From: Carya illinoinensis
Taxonomy: Eukaryota; Streptophyta; Magnoliopsida; Fagales; Juglandaceae
Direction of reading: 5' to 3'
Length of the DNA: 64,000 nucleotides
NCBI RefSeq assembly: GCF_018687715.1
Contig: NC_056756.1
Coordinates: 40,272,480-40,336,479, forward strand
The notes beneath the pieces were generated by a model. It was given only the letters and a program-made list of their open reading frames with translations, did no database searches and was not told where the DNA came from. The translations under genes and the position numbers were made by a program. This document shows positions 12,401-24,400 of the stretch, one piece after another (position 1 is the first letter of the stretch; each line of letters starts with the position of its first letter).

Positions 12401-15400
12401 TAGCTGTGTGCTATAGTAAATTCATTGATGAAAAAGATAGATGCACGGTGCCTCCATTATTCTTCTGGTTCATTATGATATAGAAGGAAAATTCACATTT
12501 TATATCTCCATACTTTAAATAACATCCGTCCAAATCAGCATGTTAATTACACCAGTTTGAGGATATAATAATGGAAAACAAAGCCCCTAGACATTTTGTG
12601 GTCATTCAACTTCCATTTACAGGGAAAAAAGAAACCATAAAACAGCAAAAGGAACCAGAAAAACTGTCAATCCTAGGCCGACCCACTCTCATTTGCAACA
12701 AATCCATTGACCTAAAACTACAGCCATGAGATTGAGCACAGGAATACATCCTGCTACATCCTGCTGTGCCTGCATGTTGGTAAAGGTTCTGTTAATACAT
12801 CCTGCTGTGCCTGCATGTTTGCACCCAATCCCCACTCCGGCGCTCCTCGCCGGAGCTGATTCCTTCTCTCTTCCTCTCCTCTTCTTCCACAGTCTTTCCC
12901 TTCTTTATTTATTCTTTTCTTTTTCCTGATTACTTTATGATGGAAGAACTTAGATGCTTTTTAGTAGAATCAAAAACTTTCATCTTTGCAAAAGAGGGGG
13001 CCAATAATTTCCGTATCACCGAGAAAAGCAGAAGGATGTCTCTTTTCATTCTTTTAAATGGCTCGACGGCCACTTGGGTGGTGAATATGGTGGGAGAAGC
13101 CATCAAAACCAGATGGCGTGAAGACTTCTTCAAAAAACAGAGGGTGGGTAACAGGATGTTTACTATACAGCTGCTCAGAAATTCTAGAGGATATTACCTT
13201 CTATTGGAGGAATATAATAATGGAAGGAGAAGAGGCTCAGTGATCATCCCAGAAGGTTTAAAGGGCAACGGCTGGGAAGGCTTTGCCTACAATTTAAAAA
13301 AAGTTGTTGAACACACGGTGGTGCAACCAGTTTCACGAAGGGATGGAAAGTCAGTCCAGGCCCCGAAATCCTATGCCATGGTGGTTGGTTCTAAGGCAGC
13401 TTACAAATCCGCCATGGAAGTGAAGGAGGAAGCAGCTGGTCCTTACCCAGGGGACACGGGGACGTCTCATGTCAATTGCAAAAAAGTAGGGGAAGTAGAG
13501 GGTGTACTTTGGGCTGTCAGAGCACAGCTTTCTAGCGTGCTAGAAGAAGTTTCTTTACTGGTGCAAAAAGTTGATTTGGGACTGAGTATGGTGATGGGAC
13601 TGGGCAAGGAGACTTCGGCACCCACTCCTTCAGCGTCAAACTCTCTGCATGTCTCTGAAACATCCTTTCCCAAAGTGGGAAGATATGGGTCTCTAAATGG
13701 GAGCAAGAATCTGGTTGTTTTGGGAGGGCCAAAGGGTGGGCCGGGCTCGGGCCCATATCTTTCCAACAAAAAAACAATACCCACCTCTAATAAGTTCCGG
13801 GCTTTATCCCAGCAGGCCTCAAGCTCACGAGCTTCCAGCCCACATGACCCTACCCCCCGTTCAGGCCAACGGGCCTCAAACTCACGGGCTGCGAGCCCAT
13901 CTGCAAGCCCACAACCTCGGTCACGGGCATCTCCAGCTCGCGAAATCAGACAAGCCGATATTTCGGCCCCTGCTAACCCCGGTCCATTCCCAGGCAACCC
14001 GGTGGTTGCTCCGGCCACCTCGCCGACATAGATGTCGTTGACTGTGGCTCCCCTGTCCTCGATTGTGGCAGGCGAACCTTCAGGAAGTTTCCCGGCGTTG
14101 GAAACTGCTACAGTAAGCAAGGTTGCTGATTCTCGGTTCAAGCAGCAGAGTCGGGAAGCCGTTTCTAAGGAAAATAATGCCTCGGTTGCGCTTCTGTCTT
14201 CACAGAACTTGTCGACAGGTACGGGTGATCCTCCTTGTTTGGCGCAAGCGAGATTGGAGGCCGTTTCTAAGAAACAGCTAGGGGTTCAAGAAGATCTGCA
14301 TGAAGAGGAAGAGGCTAGCAGTTCTTCAGGGGAGTCGAGTTCTACACCAAACGGGGGAATTGTGAAGTCCACTTTTGTTTCAACAGATGGGGATGCTGTT
14401 GAAGTTGTTGTTGCTGTCACCGAGGGTGTAATGGGGCCTGAACAGTTATCTACACGGGTTCCTTGTTCTAAGTTTTCTAATTCTGAACTGCAATTGGTGT
14501 TAGGTGGGGATGTTTCTATATTAGGAGCATCTGGTGAATTACCAGACTCTGATGAAGACCTTGATCCTGTTCCTTTATGCTCTTTTAGTCCTGGCATTGA
14601 TTGGTCTAGTAATCCTTCTGATTGGGTAGTAAGAAAGGCAGAAGATCTTAGTAGTTTTCTTGGTATTTCTTGTGAGGGTTATGAAGAGCAATTCAGAGCT
14701 CTTCTTACTGCTATTGAGGCTGGGCATCCTGCTTTGGTTAGATCTGCTATTAAAAAGGAAAGGGAGCTCAAGAGGTTGGAATGCACGGTTAATTATAATT
14801 CCAAGGGTGGGAGTACCTTTAGAGATAAAGGTAAGGAGAGGGCTGTTAATGTTTTTTATGAAACCTAAAATCATTTTTTGGAATGTTCGGGGGTTGAACG
14901 ACTTTAGAAAGCGTCTTCGTGTGAAAAATATGTTAAGACAGTGGAAGGCTGATATTTACTGTTTCCAAGAAACTAAACTGAAAGTGGTTAGCCATTCGGT
15001 GATTCATAATTTATGGAATTGTAACTATGTGGGCTGGGTTGAGTTAGTCTCTAATGGAGCTTCCGGTGGTATCATTGTTATGTGGGATCGAAGGGTAGTG
15101 GAAGTTGTTAATCATTATGTGGGAAAATTCTTGGTGGCTTGTCATTTTAAGAATGTAGTTGATGGTGTTGAATGGGCTTTTGCTGGTGTTTATGGGCCAA
15201 ATTTAGACTCTTGTAGGAGTTTATTGTGGGATGAAATTGCGAGCATTTGTAGTTGGTGGGATCTTCCATGGTGCTTTGGAGGGGATTTCAACATTACTCG
15301 TTTTCCTTGTGAGAGAGTTGGGGACTCGATAATTTCTAAAGCTATGTTTGATTTTTCTGAATTTATTTCTGAGATGCAATTGATTGATTTGCCCATGGTG

Positions 15401-18400
15401 GGTGGAGATTTCACTTGGTCAAATGGAAGAGCTTGGTCCCGTATTGATAGATTTCTTGTTTCAGCATCATGGGAAGCCCTTTTTCCAGAGTTAAGTCAGA
15501 AAAGGTTACAGCGTGTTGTTTCTGACCATTATCCTATTTTGTTGGACTGTGGGGGCATCGTTAGTGGTCTAAGACCCTTTAAATTTGAAAATATGTGGTT
15601 GAAGGAGGAAGGTTTCGTTGATAGAGTCAGAAGGTGGTGGGCCTCCTATCACTTTATTGGTACACCCAGCTTTATCTTGGCAGGAAAATTAAAGGAACTC
15701 AAAAGAGATTTGAAGAAATGGAATGTTGAGACATTTGGCAATGTCAAAAACAATAGATTACACCTGCTGGAACAGTTGAATAATTTGGAGAAAAAGGAGT
15801 TGAGGGGTACAATTTTCTAGTGATGAAAAGGAATTGAAGGCAAGGGTGTCGGCGGATATTAATAAATTTATGCTTATGGAAGAAATTTCTTGGAGGCAAA
15901 AATCCAGGATTTTATGGCTTAAGGAAGGAGACAAATGTACGAAATTCTTTCATAGAATGGCTAATTCTCATCGCAGAAATAATGCCATAGAAGTCCTCCA
16001 TGTTGACGATAATGTGATTTGTGATAAGGAGGAGATAGAAGAGCACATTGTGAATTTTTATGAGAAACTTTTTCAGGAAGATTTCTCTTGGAGGCCCAAG
16101 TTAGAGGGGCTGGTTTTTGACTCCATTGATAATTAAACTGCAATTTGGTTGGAGAGGCCTTTTGAGGAAGACGAAGTTCTAGATGTGGTTAGGGGCATGT
16201 CTAAGGATAAAGCTCCGGGTCCCGATGGTTTTTCCATGGCATTTTTCCAAGCTTGTTGGGATATTGTGAAGGATGAAGTTATGAAAGTTTTTGAAGAATT
16301 TTACTCCTTCAGCAAATTTGAAAAGAGTTTTAATACTACTTTTTTAGCTCTTATCCCTAAGAAGGCGGGTGCTGTTGAAATAAGGGATTTTCGACCAATT
16401 AGCTTGGTTAACGGGGTTTATAAGATCCTCTCTAAGGTGTTAGCCAACCGCCTCAATATGGTTATGGATAAAATTATTACAAAGCCTCAAAATGCGTTTG
16501 TGAAGGGAAGACAAATTCTTGATTCGGTACTTACTGCTCATGAGTGTTTGGAAAGCAGAATAAGGACGGGTCAAACTGGAGTCTTAGTTAAATTAGACAT
16601 GGAAAAGGCTTTTGACCATGTCAATTGGGATTTTCTTCTTTATTTGCTTAAGAGATTTGGTTTTGGGGAGAAATGGTGCTCTTGGATAAGACATTGTATT
16701 TCGACGACCAAGTTTTCTAATTTGGTGAATGGCTGTCCAGCTGGTTTTTTTAGTAGTTCTCGTGGCTTAAGGCAAGGAGATCCCTTGTCTCCTTTTCTCT
16801 TTGTCCCAAGGAGATCCCTTGTCTCCTTTTCTCTGTCCTAGTCATGGACGCATTGAGTCGTATGATTAAATTGGCAATTGATGGAGGTTTCATGTCGGGC
16901 TTTAAGGTGGGAGATGTTGCTAGGGGCTGCATCACCGTTTCTCATCTTCTCTTCGCAGATGACACTTTACTTTTCAGTGATGCTAACCAGGATCATCTTC
17001 GAGCCTTAAGAGCTTTATTGTTATGTTATGAAGCTGTTTCTGGACTTAGAATAAATCTAAATAAGTCTGAAATCGTTCCTGTGGGTTCAGTCAGCAATAT
17101 ATATGATTTGGCTAATATTATGGGCTGCAAAGTTTCTTCTCTACCTATGAAATACCTTGGATTACCTTTGGGGGCTCCTCATAATTCTGTGTCTATTTGG
17201 GATGGGGTGATTGAGAAGATTGAAAGGAGATTAGCTGGCTGGAAAAAGATCTATTTATCCAAAGGGGGTAGAGTTACATTAATTAAAAGCACCTTGTCTA
17301 ATTTACCTACTTATTTCCTCTCTCTTTTTCCTATTCCAATGAGGGTGGTAAAACTTATTGAGGGGATTTTTCGAAATTTCTTATGGGATGGTATTGGGGA
17401 GGAAAGAAAACTTCACTTGGTGAATTGGAAAAAGTTTGTACTCCGGTGACTTGTGGAGGTTTGGGTGTGCAGAATTTGAAACTTTTTAATAAAGCTCTTC
17501 TTGGGAAGTGGCTTTGGAGGTATAACAATGACAATACTGCTTTGTGGAAACAGATTGTTGATGCTAAATATGGAAGGATTTGGGGGAACTGGTGTACTAA
17601 TGAAATCAAAGGGGTGTTTGGGGTGGGTCTATGGAAGTCTATTCGAATGGGATGGGGGGACTTTGTCAGAAACACTAATCTCAAAGTGGGGACGGGATCT
17701 AACATCTCTTTTTGGCATGATGTTTGGTGTGGTGATTTAGCTCTTAAATTAGCATTTCCTCGCCTTTTCAGGATTGCTACATGTAAAGGGGCTGCTGTAG
17801 CAGATTCTTACTTGTTTTCTAATAACATGTTAAACTAGAATGTGGAATTCTCTAGAGACTTACAGGACTGGGAAGTGAGTGAAGCTGCTGATTTCTATGC
17901 TATCCTTTATGATTCTAAAATTGATCAGACCATGGATGATATGTTGCAGTGGACTCATGATTCTAAAAGCAGATTTTCTGTGAAATCCTATTACAAGGTC
18001 TTAACTAGCCTTGGTAATATAACATTTCCCTGGAAATGTATTTGGAAAGCTAAAGTGCCCAGTAAAGTTGCATTTTTTGGCTGGTTGGTGTCGCTTGAGA
18101 AAGTTTTAACTACCGATAATTTGAGGAAAATGGGTTTTTATGTGATGGACTGGTGCACCATGTGTAAAAATGATGGGTGAATCTGTCAACCATTTGTTTC
18201 TTCATTGTGAAATGGCAACGGCTTTGTGGAATGAGTTATTTGTCAAGGTAGGTATTGATTGGGTAATGCCTTTTCATGTGATGGATTTTTTGGCTTGCTG
18301 GCAAGGTGCAGCTGGAAGTGGACGAAGTACAGAGGAGTGGAGAATGATCCCCCTGTGCTTATTCTGGTGTTTATGGCTTGAGAGAAATGGGAGGTGTTTT

Positions 18401-21400
18401 GAAGATCGTGAACGCACAAGGATGGAATTTAGGGACTTTTTCTTCAACACTTTAAACTTTTGGGTGAATAATCTTTGGAGGGATATCAACATTTGTAATG
18501 CTTTTCCTTAGCACTGTTTCTGCTTTAGATTGTACCTAGGTTTATTCTCTTGTATACTACCTGTGTACTTGGGCTATGCCTATTTACTATGGATAAAATC
18601 TCTATTATCTATCAAAAAAAAAAGAGATTGAGCACAAATATTTAAAATAAGTAAATAAATTTTATCCGGTGACAAGCCATTGGAAGAGCATATAGAAAGC
18701 AGCAACACAATATTGGTCACCAAATGGATGTAGTTTCTAAGTGGAAACGATGAACATTTGTTTGATTTTAGTAGTTTATGTATGTATTTTCTAGCTAAAC
18801 CAGGTTTTATTTAAGGAAAAAGAATCCTAATTTATGTCAAATTACAGTGTTTGTTATCCAAATAACGTTACATACAAGGCAAAAAACCATCAAAATTATT
18901 TAATAATTACGGAAGGATCATCATTCAAGACGGTAGTTTATAACAATATATCAAAAAGGATTCCCATATCCCCATACTCTATATATAACCAGATTTTGGA
19001 TTATATGTACATATCCTTTAGTAAAGGTATATTATGTTCACCTCTACAAACATAATAACTACACTAATGAAACTGTACTTCCCTTTTAGGGTGGCAAATT
19101 GTGTTCACGGGTCGTGTCAAGTCATGGACATTCAACTATATAGGTCAACCCGAATATGACCCGTTAAGCTTAAATGAGTCAAACCTTCAAACCTTAACAT
19201 GACTCATTTAAATAACAGGTCGTATTATATCACCCGTTTTGACCTGTTTAATAATTAATTAGAAATTGGTCAACACGACAAGACTCATTTCAATCCGTTT
19301 CATGTAAATGGGTTAAACTAATATGAATAACTCATTTGAACTAATTAACATAATTTCACATAAAAGTTAAAATCTATATTTATTAGTAGACACAACATCT
19401 AAAAAAATAAAACTACCTACTAACAAAAAAATAACAATATTTTTAATGAATTTTAATCTATAGTAAAACCAATATTACAAACCCAACAATAACAAATATG
19501 AGCATAGGTCCATAATTATAATCCCAAAAATAAAAACATAAGAATATTGAGAAAAATACCAATATTACAACTCACCAATAATAAAATTGTACTTTTAATT
19601 AAAATTTAAATGGGTTATTGAAAGTTGATTTAGGATTAAGCAGGTTGACCCGTTTATTAATTGTCTTAATAGGTCAACCCGTTTTGACCCAAACCCACTA
19701 ATTTCATGTCGTGTTAGTGTTAGGTTCGCGGGTCGTGTCAAAGTAGAATATAAATTTTTTACATGGCTGAAACACACTACCTCAGATTCTATTATAAGAG
19801 TAAGAATACATATTACAAATTTTATGTAATACCCTGGATCTTGTAAAGGAAGGTGATGATGGCATCCCACCCTCGTCTAAGCAAGAATGAAAAGATACAG
19901 CACAAATATCCTTACCTAACCAAGCAATCTATTAATGCAGCAGCTTTCTCATTTACTTCTTTTGATTCCTTCTCCATATTTAAAGGACTCCGAGATGAAT
20001 GTTTCCTGTCAAGTCAACACTATCAAAAGGAGCCTCAAGAATCTGAGTTTAATGCATGCATATACAATTTATACAAACATTTTCAAACATGAAAAGGAGG
20101 AAATTAATATGATAAATACTAAAAGAATAAAAATTGGCATAAGATCATTAGCCATATAAACCCCAACCAGCATTTTGATGTGTATTTCTACATCTTATAA
20201 TGACAAAATGTCTATCCCTAAGATCTTTACATATGAGATAAGAAAGACCCAGAAGAAGGAGACCTCTTGTCCGCGTTGAATCCACAGTTTCTGTTACAAG
20301 ATACAGGCCAAAACGACTAGTCGTTTTATTACTACAGCTCATTGTACATAAGTGTCGTAGTCCATTCTTTATTCTTTGTTTTTATTCTTTCTATTAGCTG
20401 GCACAAGGCCATAGGTGTAGTTAGTTATTCAGTTAGCATCTTTTCTGTATATGTGATCTGCGTTGGCACGCTACGCTGTATCAATCCTTTTCAGTGAAAT
20501 AGAAGAATCTTTTTCACCTCCATTTTGCTCTCTGTTTTCTTCTTGCTCGACTGCAAGTTTTATCATCTTACATGGTATCTAGGAGCCACTGAGAGCAAAG
20601 TTTTAATGGCTGACGCTAGCCCCAATTCTTCTGAAACACATTCAAACATTAATTCAAACACCTTATCTCCCTACCTGAACCTTAATGATCTAGCCAATCC
20701 ATTTTGTCTAGACCACAGCGACAATCCTGCTATTACCCTTGTTGCCGATCTTCTCAACACCGACCATTATGCCACCTGGTCCCGTGCCGTGTGCAGTGCA
20801 CTTTGAGCAAAAAATAAGCTTGGCTTCATTACAGGTTCTCTCACCCAACCCACTAAGCCCAATGACCCTTTGCTTGAACTCTGGGAGCGATGCAACAACA
20901 TGGTCGTCTCCTGGCTTCAAAATTCCATTAGCCCCTCACTTCAATCCAGTGTTCTCTTTGTTGATAATGCTCGAGAAATATGGCTGGATCTTCAAGAACA
21001 ATTCTCTTAACAAAATGGTACCCGCATTTACCAACTCAAGAAGGCATTGGCTGCTCTTCTTCAAGAGCATGACTCGGTAAGCATCTATTATGGCAAGTTA
21101 AAAGCTCTTTGGGATGAAACTCTCTATATATGATCCTATACCTGTTTGCAATTTTGGCGCAATGAAAACCTTACTTGACCGATACCAGAGAGACTGTGTC
21201 ATTCAGTTTTTAATGATTCTTCATGAATCTTACTCACCAATTCGAGACCAAATCATGTTAATGGACCCAATTCCCCTTGTTTCAAAAGTTTTTTCCCTTG
21301 TACAACAGCAAGAAAGACATCATCAAATGACTTCAAATGGTCCTTCCTCTGAAACCCCGGCTATGGCAGTTAAGAAATCTTATACTCCTTCCAAATTTTC

Positions 21401-24400
21401 TCCCAAACCCACCACTTCCTCCAAGAAAGATCGACCCTATTGCAGCCATTGAAAACTTTCAGGCCATTCTTTGGAGACTTGTTTTAAACTTGGCAATGCC
21501 GAGCCTCCCCTTTGCTCACATTGTCGTGTAACTGGACACACGGTAGAGAAGTGCTATAAACTGCATAGCTACCCCCCTGGCCACAAGTTTCACACCAAGC
21601 AGCAGCAGCCCCCTGGTTTTCTTGCCAACCAAACTACTTTTTCTCCTGCTACTAACTCTGAAGATGTTGATGATGACAAAGTTGGTTTGACCAAGCTCCA
21701 ATATCAGCAGCTCCTTGCATTGCTCCAACCTCAGGATTCTCCACTTGCCGCTTCTGCTATTCACTCGAGCACTCCACCTAAATCCTCTCCTCACACAGCT
21801 CCTTGTTCCAAGATGTCTGGTATATTTCATTTTTTGTCTACACACACACACCACTTACAAAATAATTCTTCTCCAAGCTGGATAATAGGTACGGGTGCTA
21901 CAGACCATATGGTTTGCAGCACCACATTTTTTACCTCAATCACTTCCATTGTTTCATACTCTATCAAACTTCCAAATGGAAGTTCAGTACCTGTTACACA
22001 TGTTGGAACAATTCAATTAACCAGTTCTATCATCTTAACAGATGTTCTATTTGTTCCATCATTTTCTTTCAATTTAATTTCAGCAAACAAATTAACATCC
22101 TCTCTCAATTGTTGTTTGCCTTTCTTTTCCACTTACTGTTTTATACTGGACCTGCTTTCATGGACAACGATTGGGAAGGGTGAGCTTAGGCACGGCTTGT
22201 ACCATTTTCTTTGCAAAGAAGTTCATCCTTCAGCTCTGGCCGATTCATTCCCAGCATACTCACACAAACACTTAACTTGTTTTACTTCAGTTACAAACCT
22301 TGTTTCCAATTCTGACCTATGGCATTATCGCCTTGGCCACTTATCTTTTCCAAGATTACAGTTGATTTCTGATCCCATTGTACAGAAACAGAGTTCTTCT
22401 ATTAATGAAAAATATTGCAGCATCTGTCCTTTAGCTAAGTTTCATCATTTGCCTTTTCCTGATAGTTCCCATTCTTCTTCAAGAATATTTGTGCTCATCC
22501 ACTGTGATCTATGGGGTCCTTGCTCTAGAGTTGCACATGATAGTTCAGAGTATTTTTTGACCATTGTCGATGATTTTCTCTAGAACAACATGGCTTTACT
22601 TACTTGCCCACAAACAGAAACCAGAAAATGCATTGAGGTTTTTTATAACCTTGTTGAAACCCAATTTGGAGTGAAAATTAAAATCTTAAGAAGTGATAAT
22701 GGTGCTGAATTTAACATGAAAGATTTTTTTAATCAAAAAGGAATCATTCACCATAAAAGTTATGTGGCAACCCCTCAACAAAATAGCATTGTTGAGAGGA
22801 AACACCAACATTTATTAAATGTTGCTCATGCACTACTTTTCCAGGCTGGTTTACCTTTAACCTATTGGAATGAATCTGTTTTGACAGCCACATACATCAT
22901 CAATAGACTTCCCACACCCATTTTGAACAATCAAACCCCTTATGAGCTTCTATTTAAACAAAAACCTGCATATGCTCATATGAGGGTGTTTGGTTCTCTA
23001 TGCTTTGCAGCCACACTTCTCAATGGTAGAAAGAAATTTGACCCTCAAGGTCGTGCATGTGTCGTCCTTGGTTATCCTTTTGGAACCAAAGGATATAAGA
23101 TTTTGGATCTTAAGAGTAGCACCATTTTCATTTCAAGAGATGTTATTTTTCATTAATTTATTTTTCCCTTTCAAACATCAATTCTCCTCCTTCAAAGTTT
23201 CATCATTACCCATTTTTTCTACCCCCTCCATTTCTCCACCTGTTTCTCACTCAACTCCCACTCCTCCCATTTCTTTATCCCCTTCCAATCCTGCCAACTC
23301 TACTTCTTCTACTGACAGCCCTTCACTCAACTCCAAATACTCCTTCTGAGACAGAAAACCCCATTATTTCTCTGCCACCAGAACCTCCACTTCAAAGGTC
23401 TACTAGAGTTAGAACTGCCCCACAATATCTCACGGACTTTCACTGCACACAAGCCTTGCTTGCACCTCCTGAACAATTGGGTTCTACAGCAGATCCTCTA
23501 TCAAATGGTAAATCCTTTTCACTTTCTGGTTATCTATCTTATCATCATTTTAATCCTTCTTTTCAAGATTTCTCTTCCATTTCCCTTCAAACTGAGCCTA
23601 CCTCCTATAAGCAAGCAATTAAGGATCCAGAATGGTGCAAAGCTATGGAGGCTGAGCTTGAAGCTTTGGAAAACAATCACACTTGGATCATTACTGACTT
23701 ACCTAAAGGGAAAGAAGTGATTGATTGTAAGTATGTCTATCGAATTAAATTCAAGTCTGATGGCACTGTAGAAAGATTTAAAACTAGACTTGTAGCTAAA
23801 GGCTACACACAACAAGTTATAGACTATTTTCACCAGTTGCAAAACTTGTAACTGTAAGATGTCTACTCAGGGTTGCTGCAATCAAAGGATGGTATTTACA
23901 TCAATTTGATGTAAATAATGCATTCCTTAATGGTGATTTGCATGAAGAAACCACCAGGGTATACAAAGGGTCAGCCCAATCAAGTTTGTAAGTTGCTTAA
24001 GAGCCTTTATGGCCTTAAGCAAGCATCAAGATAGTGGAATTCAAAACTGACTTCATCCCTTCTTGCTTTCGGATTCCTTCAAGCCAAGGCTAATTATAGT
24101 TTATTTAAAAAACAAGGGGACACCTACACTGCCATACTAGTTTATGTTGATGACTTTTTGGTTGCTAGCAACTCTAATGAGTCCATTGCTTCTCTAAGAA
24201 CTTTTCTCAACAAGTTCAAGATAAAAGACCTTGGCTATCTACGTTATTTTTTGGGCTTAGAAATTGCTAGATCTTCCAAAGGTATTCATATTTGTCAAAG
24301 GAAGCATGCCTTAGACATTTTAGCTGATTCGGGCATGCTTGGCTGCAAACCACTCAAACTCCCCATGGATCAACATTTTAAAATCAGCAAAGCTGAAGGG

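Larger units (their letters stand above)
12741..18623 (+). mobile_element. Full-length L1-type LINE in ORC3 intron 13
   Basis: Non-LTR retrotransposon of 5.9 kb with 13-bp target-site duplications gagattgagcaca (12728-12740 and 18624-18636), a 3' A tail, and both open reading frames recognisable. ORF1 is at 12937-14868 and ORF2 (endonuclease, reverse transcriptase, C-terminal zinc-binding RVT domain) at 14858-18511. It lies antisense to ORC3. The 13-bp duplication still matches perfectly, which suggests moderate age, but the coding region already carries about seven breaks, so it cannot move on its own. Confidence 0.92.

Noticed and set aside
13467..14141. 224-codon minus-strand frame
   Set aside because: It lies antisense to the proline/serine-rich part of LINE ORF1; open antisense frames are expected opposite such codon usage.
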